DNA of 64,000 bases from Acidobacteriota bacterium (GTDB lineage Bacteria; Acidobacteriota; Blastocatellia; UBA7656), in NCBI GenBank assembly GCA_040754075.1, contig JBFMDH010000002.1:186001-250000 (forward strand), read 5' to 3'. A program made the position numbers and the translations under genes. A model generated the notes under the pieces. It was not told where the DNA came from, did not search any database, and saw only the letters and a program-made list of their open reading frames with translations. Of this stretch, positions 26,697 through 35,384 are shown in pieces (the stretch's first letter is position 1; every line of letters starts with the position of its first letter).

Positions 26697-27997
26697 TTCG
26701 TGGTTGTCACCTCCTGTCCGCTTGCGAGTTCAAGTTCGGCGAGGCTCAAGCGAAAATCGTAAAGCAGGCGATGGTAGAGCAACCGCGCATCGTTTCGCGC
26801 GCGTTGCGCTTCGAGCAATTTATAAAGGTCGGTTGCGCCTTCGCGATACGCCGCCAGCGCCACGTCGCGCGTGTCATCGGCGCGCAAGAGAAAGTCGCTT
26901 TGTAAGGCAAAGAGGTTTTGGCGAATTCGTTCGCTCGCCTGATAAGCGGTCTGGACTTCGGCGCGAATAAAATTTTCTTCGGCGGATAATTCGTGTTCGA
27001 TGGCAGCAATCTCTGCGGCGGCGCGACCAATCTCGCCCTGATTTTTATTGAAGAGATGCAGCGGAATCGAAATGCCCGCAATGAAAGTATTAAATCCAGT
27101 GGTGCGTTTATAACCAAACGATGCCGACCAATCGCTCTTGGCATTCGCCTCGGCTAAACGCAAAGCCGCTTTGGCGTGTTCGAGCCGGGCACGCAGGGTG
27201 AGCAGTTCCGGGCGCTTGGCGAGCGCCTGTTGCAGCAATTCAGAAAGCGGCGCAGCAACCGGCGCATTCGCAAGTCTCGCTGTAGGGGTTAAATCGGCTT
27301 CATCGGTTACGCGAAAGTTGGTATTGAATTGCGCTTCGCCTATGGTTTTCAGTAGTTCAAGTTTGGCGCGTTCCAATTCCAAAGCAACTGTGGCTTCGTG
27401 GGTGGTCGCGGTTTGCATTTCCAGACGCGCGCGAATCAATTCGCCTTCGGCTGTGTAACCTTCGCGCACGCGGACATCGTTGTACTTAACCAACTGGTCA
27501 AGGTTTTGCCGGTTTTCACTGAGGATTTCCAGCAATGATTGGGCGACCACCGCTTTGTAATAGCTTCGCAAAATCTCCAGTGTCAGTCGCCGTTTCAAGG
27601 TTTCGAGTTCAGCCTGTAAAACCTCTTCGGCTTGGGCGGCGACTTCACGCCGACGCGCCGCTTTGCCGCCGCGTTCCAGCGTCTGCGTTCCGTAAATGAA
27701 GAGGTCGAGGTCTTGACTGGCTTTAAATGGCGGCTCACCGGTAAATCGCCAGTTTTCGCTTTGAAAAGTGATAGAGGGATTCAGGCGCGCAGCAGCAAAT
27801 TGGCGGAATTGTTCAGCGCCTTCGATGCGTGAACGAACGGCGGCAAGCGCCGGGTGCTTGGTTAACGCCTGACTGAGACATTGGCTGAGCGTCAGGGTTG
27901 GCGCTGATGGATTTGTGGATAGTTGTTGGGCAAAGCCGTTCGGCGAATAAATGAACCAATAAATGATGGTAAATATCAAGGCATAGCGTCGGGTCAT
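26693..27997 (-). CDS. TolC-family outer-membrane channel (CzcC-like)
   Basis: About 434 residues starting from the ATG at 27997; a TTG four codons earlier is also open. A signal peptide ends near GFAQQ. Two repeats of the OEP fold are recognisable: long amphipathic helices (for example EEVLQAELETLKRRLTLEIL) alternating with short beta strands, as in trimeric export channels. It is the first gene of the six-gene metal-efflux operon and overlaps the adaptor by four bases. It should form the outer-membrane exit duct for the CzcA-like pump. Confidence 0.9.
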   Translation of the reverse strand: MTRRYALIFTIIYWFIYSPNGFAQQLSTNPSAPTLTLSQCLSQALTKHPALAAVRSRIEGAEQFRQFAAARLNPSITFQSENWRFTGEPPFKASQDLDLFIYGTQTLERGGKAARRREVAAQAEEVLQAELETLKRRLTLEILRSYYKAVVAQSLLEILSENRQNLDQLVKYNDVRVREGYTAEGELIRARLEMQTATTHEATVALELERAKLELLKTIGEAQFNTNFRVTDEADLTPTARLANAPVAAPLSELLQQALAKRPELLTLRARLEHAKAALRLAEANAKSDWSASFGYKRTTGFNTFIAGISIPLHLFNKNQGEIGRAAAEIAAIEHELSAEENFIRAEVQTAYQASERIRQNLFALQSDFLLRADDTRDVALAAYREGATDLYKLLEAQRARNDARLLYHRLLYDFRLSLAELELASGQEVTTTK

Positions 27998-28126
27998 AAG
28001 CAATATCAATTCGTCTTCAGAAACAGATTTTACCGGTGCGACTGATGGCTCAGGATTCCACTGGGGCGCAGGCTTTCTTCGTCAGCCTTGCAACAGCAAA
28101 TTCGCTTTAGCGGCAATATAGCAAAA

Positions 28127-28145
28127 GAAGATTAGGCGAAGATTA
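28127..28145. promoter_or_regulatory. Direct repeat with 11-bp period upstream of the metal-efflux operon
   Basis: GAAGATTA occurs at 28127-28134 and again at 28138-28145, one helical turn apart. OmpR/PhoB-family regulators usually bind such tandem half-sites. It is about 130 bp upstream of the first gene of the operon and about 95 bp from the divergent sigma-factor gene. The 28010-28238 gap holds no gene. Confidence 0.4.
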
Positions 28146-28238
28146 AAACCACCCTGAGAGTGCTTCGTTGACTTGAAGGGCGATTTTTCATATGCTCACA
28201 CTGATAAAAATCGGTAGCGTTTTTTATCCACAAGATTC

Positions 28239-28799
28239 ATGGATACATCCTCAAAAAACGACGTGACCAATCTCTTAGTCGCCTGGGGTGAAGGCAATAA
28301 AGAGGCATTGGGAGAACTGCTGCCGATGGTCTACCGGGAACTCCACCAGATTGCCGACCGTTATTTGCGACGCGAACGCATTGACCACACCTTGCAGGCG
28401 ACCGCCCTGGTTCACGAAGCCTATTTCAAACTGGTTGACCAATCGCGTGTTCACTGGCAAAACCGCGCGCACTTTTTCGGGGTGGCGGCGCAAGCCATGC
28501 GACGCATACTGATTGACCATGCCCGCAATTATCAAACCGAAAAACGCGCCGGGGTTAAACTGTCGCTCGATGATGATATTGATATTTCCGACCAGCGCGC
28601 CAGTGAACTCATCGCCCTCGATGATGCGCTCAATGCGCTTGCCGAAATCGATAAACAAAAAAGCCGCATCGTTGAACTCAAATTTTTCGGCGGTCTTTCC
28701 ATTGAAGAGATTGCCGAAGTTTTAGGCATCGGCACCGCCACAGTGATTCGCCAGTGGCGGCTCGCCAAAGCCTGGCTTTATTCGGAAATTAACAAATAA
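28239..28799 (+). CDS. ECF sigma factor (Sig-70 X6/TIGR02999 type)
   Basis: 186 residues. Region 2 spans about residues 20-90 (LLPMVYRELHQIADRYLRRER, then HEAYFKLVDQ and AMRRILIDHAR). Region 4 covers about 130-180, with the HTH GGLSIEEIAEVLGIGTATVIRQW. This matches the ECF subgroup common in Acidobacteriota and Planctomycetota that sits beside PknB-type kinases rather than an anti-sigma gene. The kinase gene starts 78 bp downstream on the same strand, so phosphorylation-based control is plausible. No anti-sigma factor is visible. Two possible ECF-type promoters occur at 36320-36349 and 40531-40560, but nothing proves this sigma uses them. Confidence 0.92.
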   Translation: MDTSSKNDVTNLLVAWGEGNKEALGELLPMVYRELHQIADRYLRRERIDHTLQATALVHEAYFKLVDQSRVHWQNRAHFFGVAAQAMRRILIDHARNYQTEKRAGVKLSLDDDIDISDQRASELIALDDALNALAEIDKQKSRIVELKFFGGLSIEEIAEVLGIGTATVIRQWRLAKAWLYSEINK

Positions 28800-28877
28800 A
28801 TTTTTGACTTCCAGATTTCTGCCTCCCACAATTACAATTTATTAGTAACCGCTGCCTGAACCAGTAACCCGTTTTGT

Positions 28878-31800
28878 ATGACACCCGAACATTGGCAAAA
28901 AATTGAAGAGTTGTTTAATCAAGCTGTCGAAATGCCGCCCGATAGTCGCGATGTCTTTTTGCGTGAAGCCTGTGGTGACAATAGCGAATTGCGCGCCCAG
29001 GTTGAAAAGCTCATTCAAGCCGATGAAGATGCCGGTGATTTTATCGAATCCACTGTTCCGCTTTCGCACATCACCAAATTCGCCGACGCCCTGAATGATT
29101 ACCCGGTGGACGGCATGATTGGTCGTAAAGTCGGGGCTTACGAAGTGGAACGCGAAATCGGACGCGGCGGCATGGGGGCAGTTTATCTGGCATCGCGCGC
29201 CGACAAAGTTTTCTTTAAGCGGGTCGCCATCAAATTAATCAAACGCGGCATGGATACCGATTTCATCATTCGCCGCTTTCGCAATGAGCGCCAGATTCTT
29301 GCAAACCTTGACCACCCGAATATCGCGCGTCTTTTAGACGGCGGCACCACCGATGACGATTTGCCCTATTTCGTGATGGAGTACATCGAAGGCGAACCGC
29401 TCACACGCTACTCTGATAAACGCAAGCTTTCGCTTGCCGACCGCTTGAAACTTTTTCTGCAAGTCTGTTCGGCGGTTCAGTATTCACACCTCAATCAAAT
29501 CGTGCATCGCGATATTAAACCGAGCAACATTCTGGTGACATCTGATGGCAAGCCCAAGCTCCTGGATTTTGGCATTGCAAAATTGCTCAATCCCGAATTT
29601 GCGTTTGACACCCTCGATCCGACGGCAACCGCCATGCGGTTGATGACGCCTGAGTATGCCAGTCCCGAACAATCACGCGGCGAAAAAGTTTCGCCCGCAA
29701 GCGACCAGTACAGCCTCGGCGTGTTGTTATATGAACTGATGACAGGTCATCGCCCGTATCGTTTGACCAACTATTTGCCGCACGAAATCGTGCGCATCAT
29801 TTGCGAAACCGAACCGGAAAAACCGAGCATTGTCATCTCGCGGGTTGAAAAAATTATCAATCGCGATGGCGAAGAGGTCTACTTAACCCCCGAACTCGTA
29901 AGCCAGTTGCGCCACACTTCGCCCGAAGGCTTGCAGATGGAACTCGCAAGCGGACTCGACAACATCATCATGCAAATGCTTCGCAAAGATGTGTCGATGC
30001 GCTATCCATCCATCGAACATCTGATGGCGGACATCAATCGCTATTTATCGGGCTTTCCGGTCACTGCGCCTTCCTATCATCCGCCGACGCCGGTTATCAA
30101 ATCGAACACCGGCGATGACCATGCGGCGCAAAATGCCATTGCCATTTTGCCGTTCAAGCTGATTGAAATATCCGGTGAAGAGGATACCGGCAGCAAATTT
30201 TTAGGCATCGGGCTTGCCGATTCATTGATTACTCAACTGAGTAACATTCGCAGCTTGACCGTAAGACCGACAGCCTCGGTGATGCGTTATACGGAACTGA
30301 CGACCGATGCGCTTTCGGTTGGCAAAGAGTTGAATGTCAATTATGTGCTTGATGGTCGCTTGCTGAAATCCGGCGACCGCATACGCATCACCACACAACT
30401 CATCAATGTGAAAACCGAATCGCCGCAATGGGCAGCGCAATTCGATGAAAAATACACCGACATTCTTGAATTACAGGATTCCATCTCGTCGCAGGTTGTC
30501 AAAGAACTGGTCAAAAAAATCTCCGGCGAAGAACGCCAAAAACTGGTTAAACGCGGCACCCATAATTTCAAAGCTTTTGAAGCCTATTTGCGCGGGCGTT
30601 ACCACTGGCACACCTACACGGAAAGCGGACTGGCGCGCGCCATCACCTGTTTTTATGAAGCCATCGCTTTGGATGAAAATTTTGCAGCGGCTTATTCGGG
30701 GGTTGCCGATTATCATAACCTCCTGGGCGTTACATCGGTGTTATCGCCCGCCGATACCTTTCCGGCTGCCAAAGAAGCGGCGATTCGCGCATTGAAGATT
30801 GATAATAAACTCGCGGAAGTTTATTCATCTTTAGGACTCACCGCCTGGGCGTATGATTGGGACGCCGAAAAGAGCGAAGGCTTTTTCAAACGCGCCTTTG
30901 AACTCAATAGCAATTATTCGCAAGCCTATGAATGGTACGGTCATTTCTGCACCTCGTATGGTCGTTTTGAAGAAGCCGAAAAATCCATGCGCCGGGCTTT
31001 GGAAATTGACCCGCAATCGCGTTCGCTTTATACGATGATGTCGCGGGTTTATTACAATGCGCGACGTTATGAAGAGGCGGTCAAGTTCGCCGATAAATCT
31101 TTGGAACTGGAGCCGAATTATTATCTGGCGTTGCAGGGCGCGGCGTGGAGTTTAACCAAAGTCGGACGATTCGATGATGCGCTCGTCGCCGGGCGTAAAG
31201 GCGTAGAGGTTTCGGGCGGCAACCCTTTGACGATTTGTTCTTATGCGCGCGCGCTTGCCGATGCCGGGAAAATTGACGAAGCGCGGAAATATCTTGATGA
31301 ATTAACTCAAGCGGCAGATAAACGTTACATCTCACCGTTTTTTCTTGTCGTCGTGCATACGGCGCTCGGTGAATACGAAGCGGCTTTCAAACAGATTGAA
31401 AAATTATTCGAGTATCACGACCATTGGGCGTTGTGGTTGAGGGTTGAACCTTCGCTTGACCCATTGCGTGATGACCCGCGCTTTGGCGAGGTTTTGCAAC
31501 GCCTGCGACCTTTTAAAACCGGCAACACCGGCGATGATGAAGCGATTGCCACTTTAGTTCACGACGCAGCGCATACCCGAGGCGGAATGGTGGCGACGCC
31601 CGAACCCCTCATCGTCAATCGCAATCAGGTGACGGCAGTGATGGACGTTTCGCCAGCGACCGCCAGTTTGGTGGCTGAAAACCAAAGCGATTCACTGCCG
31701 GAAAAACCGCTTGAACCAGTGATTACCGCCGAGCAAACCCGCAGGCTCTCTTTAATGCACTGGGCGGTGTTTGCGCTGGTCTTTGCGGCAGTTTGTGCAA

Positions 31801-33272
31801 TCGGTTGGTATGTCTATAAAAACGCGCAAAAGCCTATGGTGTTACGCAAAATTACGCCTGACCTGGCGCAAGCCAGTGTGCCCAAGTCGATTGCAATCTT
31901 GCCGTTTAAAACCGATGCCACAGGTGAAACCGAACGCTCAATCAGCATCGGGATTGCCGATGCCATGACATCCAAGTTGAGTGAGTTGCAACAGTTTTCC
32001 GTGCGCCCGGTTTCAGCGGTGCGGGTTTATTTCGGAAAGGATGTGGATGAACAAAAAGCCGGTCAGGAACTCGGCGTTGAATACTTGGTCAGCGGTTCGA
32101 TGGAAAATTTCGATGACGCGGTAAAAGTCAGCGCCCAGTTACAAACCGTCAAAGACGGCAAAGTGTTATGGGCGGATGTGTTCGATGAAAAGCTCACTAA
32201 TGTTGCCAATCTGCACTCGGCAATTGCCGAACGCATCTTGCGCGTCTTGAAAATCGAATTAACCGCCAGTCAACGCCAACGCCTGAATAAACGCTACACC
32301 GAAAACAGCGAAGCCTATCAACTCTATCTCGTCGGGCGTTATCAATGGGGCAAACGCACCGGCAGCGGACTCACCGAAGCAACGCGCAGCTTTGAACAGG
32401 CTTTAAAGAAAGACCCGAATTTCGCGCCCGCCTATGCAGGACTTGCCGATTGCTATGCGATATTGAATCAATATCAGGCGATCCCCCCGGCGGATGCGTT
32501 TGCCAAAGCCAAAGAGAATGCTTTGAAGGCGCTGGCGATTGATGAATCGCTTGCCGAGCCGCACGCCTCGCTCGCTTTTGTGAAGTTTTATTCGGAACGT
32601 GACCGCGCCGGTGCTGAAAAAGAATTTCGTCGCGCCGTTGAACTCAATCCGAGTTATGCCACGGCGCATCACTGGTTCGGCATGATGCTATCGGCATCGG
32701 GAAGACACGATGAAGCGATTGCCGAAATCAAACAGGCTGAACAACTCGACATTCGTTCACCGATTATTCGCGCTGCCGCCAGTACGGTCTATTTTTATGC
32801 GCGACAATACGACCAAGCCATCGAGCGGGCGAATAAAGCTTTGGAACTTGACCCCGGATTGGTTCCCGCTCATCGGGTTTTGCGCTGGACGTATGAAGCG
32901 ATGAATCGTTACGAAGACGCCATGAATGCTTATCAAAATGAGAAAAGTTTCAGCGGCGATGCAGATAAAGAGTGGTACGCTATTCTAACCCAACTGCAAG
33001 CCATGCGTGGCGAGCGCGATGAAGCCATACGAACCTTGCGCTATTTTATCGCTTCGCCGGAATTCAAACCGGGAGAGACTTATCTGTTTTACGAACTCGC
33101 GGTGGCGTTTTCATTGCTCAATCAGAATGATGAAGCCTTGATGTGGCTTGCGAAAGCCGAAGCCTCGAAAACCCACCTGTTTAATTTCGCGCAGGTCGAC
33201 CCGCGCCTCGACAATCTGCGCGCCGAGCCGCGATTCAATGAACTGATGAGAAAACTCGGTGCCTTCAGTTGA
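28878..33272 (+). CDS. PknB-type Ser/Thr protein kinase with two TolB-like/TPR modules
   Basis: 1464 residues. Residues about 90-370 form the kinase: the Gly loop GRGGMGAVYLA, Lys in VAIKLIK, HRDIKPSN, DFGIAK and the TPEYASPEQ activation end are all intact. A TolB-N/FlgO-like domain starts near 417 (AIAILPFK), followed by TPRs to about 900. One transmembrane helix lies at about 957-977. A second, related module begins near 1000 (SIAILPFK) and again passes into TPRs to the end. Thus the same module occurs inside and outside the cytoplasm. Neighbouring the ECF sigma gene, it likely forms a signalling pair with it. The ligand and phosphorylation targets are unknown. Confidence 0.92.
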   Translation: MTPEHWQKIEELFNQAVEMPPDSRDVFLREACGDNSELRAQVEKLIQADEDAGDFIESTVPLSHITKFADALNDYPVDGMIGRKVGAYEVEREIGRGGMGAVYLASRADKVFFKRVAIKLIKRGMDTDFIIRRFRNERQILANLDHPNIARLLDGGTTDDDLPYFVMEYIEGEPLTRYSDKRKLSLADRLKLFLQVCSAVQYSHLNQIVHRDIKPSNILVTSDGKPKLLDFGIAKLLNPEFAFDTLDPTATAMRLMTPEYASPEQSRGEKVSPASDQYSLGVLLYELMTGHRPYRLTNYLPHEIVRIICETEPEKPSIVISRVEKIINRDGEEVYLTPELVSQLRHTSPEGLQMELASGLDNIIMQMLRKDVSMRYPSIEHLMADINRYLSGFPVTAPSYHPPTPVIKSNTGDDHAAQNAIAILPFKLIEISGEEDTGSKFLGIGLADSLITQLSNIRSLTVRPTASVMRYTELTTDALSVGKELNVNYVLDGRLLKSGDRIRITTQLINVKTESPQWAAQFDEKYTDILELQDSISSQVVKELVKKISGEERQKLVKRGTHNFKAFEAYLRGRYHWHTYTESGLARAITCFYEAIALDENFAAAYSGVADYHNLLGVTSVLSPADTFPAAKEAAIRALKIDNKLAEVYSSLGLTAWAYDWDAEKSEGFFKRAFELNSNYSQAYEWYGHFCTSYGRFEEAEKSMRRALEIDPQSRSLYTMMSRVYYNARRYEEAVKFADKSLELEPNYYLALQGAAWSLTKVGRFDDALVAGRKGVEVSGGNPLTICSYARALADAGKIDEARKYLDELTQAADKRYISPFFLVVVHTALGEYEAAFKQIEKLFEYHDHWALWLRVEPSLDPLRDDPRFGEVLQRLRPFKTGNTGDDEAIATLVHDAAHTRGGMVATPEPLIVNRNQVTAVMDVSPATASLVAENQSDSLPEKPLEPVITAEQTRRLSLMHWAVFALVFAAVCAIGWYVYKNAQKPMVLRKITPDLAQASVPKSIAILPFKTDATGETERSISIGIADAMTSKLSELQQFSVRPVSAVRVYFGKDVDEQKAGQELGVEYLVSGSMENFDDAVKVSAQLQTVKDGKVLWADVFDEKLTNVANLHSAIAERILRVLKIELTASQRQRLNKRYTENSEAYQLYLVGRYQWGKRTGSGLTEATRSFEQALKKDPNFAPAYAGLADCYAILNQYQAIPPADAFAKAKENALKALAIDESLAEPHASLAFVKFYSERDRAGAEKEFRRAVELNPSYATAHHWFGMMLSASGRHDEAIAEIKQAEQLDIRSPIIRAAASTVYFYARQYDQAIERANKALELDPGLVPAHRVLRWTYEAMNRYEDAMNAYQNEKSFSGDADKEWYAILTQLQAMRGERDEAIRTLRYFIASPEFKPGETYLFYELAVAFSLLNQNDEALMWLAKAEASKTHLFNFAQVDPRLDNLRAEPRFNELMRKLGAFS

Positions 33273-33294
33273 AAACCACTTTAGAACGTTGAGA

Positions 33295-33342
33295 GAGCGG
33301 TCTTTGACCGCGACCGTATGCAAACACGGTCAGAGACCACTC
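33295..33342. terminator. Hairpin between kinase and DoxX-like genes
   Basis: Arms of 18 bases (33295-33312 and 33325-33342) pair at most positions, closing a 12-base loop. The genes converge here, so it could end both transcripts. There is no strong T tract, so Rho-independent function is uncertain. Confidence 0.45.
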
Positions 33343-33381
33343 CTTTGGTAAAGCGTTTTGCCGTTCTCTCCAAACCGCGAT

Positions 33382-33855
33382 TCACTTCTTCACGATGTGT
33401 TTTAATTTATCAAAGTCCCAGCACAACAGATAAATACTGGCGAGCAGCATCGCGCCGGTAATCACCGGCGTTCCGGTGAAATGCATCGACACCGTGATGA
33501 GAAAAATATTCAGGATGATAGGAAAATAAATTACTGCCCCAAGCGTGGTGGTTCGCGGAATCAATAACAGCAAAGCCGCTGTGAGTTGCGCGAGACCGAT
33601 GAAATTCCAGTAAAAACCTGTACGATAAAACGCTTCAAAGAAAAATCCGACCGGGTTATCCAGCCCCAGCACGGTAAAGCGGTTGCCTAAAACTTTGGTA
33701 AGTCCCGATGGCGTAAAGCCGAGTGCTAAGAGAATACGTGTGGCGGTGGTGAATAATCTCGCCCACCGGTTTGGTTTTAATTGAGTCAGTAAAAATTGTT
33801 CGGCTTTTTCAATGAGTGAAAGTGATTGATGATTGATTGATAAACTCGATTGCAA
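33382..33855 (-). CDS. DoxX-family membrane protein
   Basis: 157 residues with four hydrophobic helices. The segment [21 protein letters not shown] and the later [21 protein letters not shown] resemble the DoxX/DoxD-like family of small quinone- or redox-linked membrane proteins, whose roles are poorly known. The best start is a TTG at 33855 preceded by GGAG; no in-frame ATG fits. It is separated from the upstream cupin gene by a terminator, so it is probably transcribed alone. Function is not assignable beyond the family. Confidence 0.7.
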   Translation of the reverse strand: MQSSLSINHQSLSLIEKAEQFLLTQLKPNRWARLFTTATRILLALGFTPSGLTKVLGNRFTVLGLDNPVGFFFEAFYRTGFYWNFIGLAQLTAALLLLIPRTTTLGAVIYFPIILNIFLITVSMHFTGTPVITGAMLLASIYLLCWDFDKLKHIVKK

Positions 33856-33933
33856 AATTGTGCTCCATCATTTTGTTGCTCTCCACCGCAATCGCATACG
33901 AAAGATGTTTGAATGGATGTTCCCGAAAAATCA

Positions 33934-33967
33934 AAAGCCGCGATATGAATTTTCATATCACGGCTTT
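33934..33967 (-). terminator. Terminator of the cupin gene
   Basis: A 15-bp stem with one mismatch (33934-33948 and 33953-33967) and a 4-base loop is followed, reading leftward, by TTTTGATTTTT. It lies 46 bases after the cupin stop. Confidence 0.8.
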
Positions 33968-34012
33968 GATTGATTAGGGGGTGTTAAAGGGCTAAATAAA
34001 ATCAGTGTCCGC

Positions 34013-34384
34013 CTACCACGGCAAGTTGATCGGGTCGCCTTCCGCTGTATAGACCCTGACGGGGGATTGATTAAACGTGCCGATGAGCTGCATCTCTTCA
34101 TCGCCGGTATTCAGGATTTGATGAACTGCGCCCGCCGGAATTAATAACGTCGAGTTCGCAGTAAAGGTTGATGTTTCACCATCAAGAATCAATTGTCCCT
34201 GACCGCGTAAAATGACCACTACTTCAGGGCAATCATGTTTATGCGCGGGAGTTCCGCTTTGTGGCGCAACCGTCTGCATCCAGCTTTCGATGCCGTTTAC
34301 ACCGAGTTTCTCACTGGCAATGGTTTGATGGATGATGCCTGGAAAATCAAATTTTTCTAATGCCGAATGTTGAATCACGCTCAT
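34013..34384 (-). CDS. Small cupin-domain protein
   Basis: 123 residues forming a single cupin barrel. Motif 1 (GTPAHKHDCPEVVVILRG) contains two His and a Glu and motif 2 (LIPAGAVHQILN) has a further His, the usual metal ligands. An AAGGAG lies before the ATG. Stand-alone cupins of this kind may be dioxygenases, isomerases or sugar binders, so no reaction is proposed. It lies about 100 bp downstream of the ODP-like metallo-hydrolase on the same strand and may be cotranscribed with it. Confidence 0.78.
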   Translation of the reverse strand: MSVIQHSALEKFDFPGIIHQTIASEKLGVNGIESWMQTVAPQSGTPAHKHDCPEVVVILRGQGQLILDGETSTFTANSTLLIPAGAVHQILNTGDEEMQLIGTFNQSPVRVYTAEGDPINLPW

Positions 34385-34485
34385 GAAAAATCTCCTTTAA
34401 CCTCATGGATATTCACACCGGATGAAATCCAATTTTTCAAAATTTTATTTCACCATCTTTCAGGCATTCGGCAAATTGGGTATCG

Positions 34486-35217
34486 CTATCGTGACAGCAC
34501 TTCAGCCAGAGCGCGCAAAAGTTTTGCGCCATCTCCTTGCCAGGCGCTGCCGTGCATACAGGCAAGCGTTGATGGTTCGGTTGCCGCCAACCGCTCAAGC
34601 ATCGCACCGGTGTTTTTCGCGTGGGCAAAATAATCCAGTTTCTGGCGCAAGGCTTCGCTTGGTTCAAGAATGTCGGATTGGGTTATTGCCGGATGATTTG
34701 CGCCGCCTTGGGTGAACAAATCGCCGCACAAAAAGGTGCGCGTCTGTTCTTCGATTAAATAACCGCATTCCCATCCGTGCGGCAGATGCGGCGTATCAAA
34801 CCAGCGTACCCGGTGTTTACCAAGCGTCAGGGTCTCACCATCGGCGAGGGCGCGTGGCGCTCGGTCGGCAAGGTCATTAATCGAAGTCATCGCCGCGATG
34901 TTGCCACATAGGGGAACCGATTGCGGAGCGGCTACGAGCCATTCGTTTAGCGAGCCGCATTCGTCTGCTTCCACATGCGAAAAAGAGACATAACGGAGTT
35001 GTTCGACAGGCATCACGCTTGCAACCGCCTCTTGAACGAGCGAAAACATTTTACGCGGACCCGTATGAAAGAGCAGCGGTTCGTCATCAACGATGAGATA
35101 TTGATTGAAAGAAAAGCCTCCGGGTCCCACATTCATTGAAACCGGCGTGTTGATACGGTAAATCCCGTCAGCAATCTCATGAATATTGGTTCCCGACTCT
35201 GTATTGGTTATTGCCAT
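34486..35217 (-). CDS. Metallo-beta-lactamase-fold protein, ODP (oxygen-binding diiron) type
   Basis: About 243 residues; the ATG at 35217 follows AAAGGAG. The metal motif is SHVEADECGS, i.e. HxExD instead of the HxHxDH of hydrolases. This variant is found in the diiron domain of flavodiiron proteins and in ODP oxygen sensors. Later His residues (LPHGWE and CMHGSAW) and the Asp of LCGDLF complete the site. No flavodoxin domain is attached, so it is not a full NO/O2 reductase; it may sense or bind oxygen, or use another partner. It precedes the cupin gene. Confidence 0.75.
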   Translation of the reverse strand: MAITNTESGTNIHEIADGIYRINTPVSMNVGPGGFSFNQYLIVDDEPLLFHTGPRKMFSLVQEAVASVMPVEQLRYVSFSHVEADECGSLNEWLVAAPQSVPLCGNIAAMTSINDLADRAPRALADGETLTLGKHRVRWFDTPHLPHGWECGYLIEEQTRTFLCGDLFTQGGANHPAITQSDILEPSEALRQKLDYFAHAKNTGAMLERLAATEPSTLACMHGSAWQGDGAKLLRALAEVLSR

Positions 35218-35305
35218 TGTCAAACTCCTTTCAAAATGGGAATGTCAAAATGTGTCGCAGGTTTTTTATAAGCCTTCACTGCAATGATTCGCAACGTAAA
35301 CGGAA

Positions 35306-35355
35306 ATAAAAAAAAAGCTGCGCCTGTTGAGCGTTTATTGAGAGACAGGCGCAGC
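35306..35355 (-). terminator. Terminator of the His-rich secreted protein gene
   Basis: Perfect 11-bp arms GCTGCGCCTGT (35317-35327) and ACAGGCGCAGC (35345-35355), read leftward, are followed by nine or more T. It is about 30 bases past the stop at 35385. Confidence 0.88.
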
Positions 35356-35384
35356 CGTCCAGGGGAGAAAGAATCTCAGTCGAT

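Noticed and set aside
34486-35217. Beta-lactamase or glyoxalase II
   Set aside because: The metal motif is HxExD, not HxHxDH, so a hydrolytic metallo-beta-lactamase or glyoxalase is unlikely.
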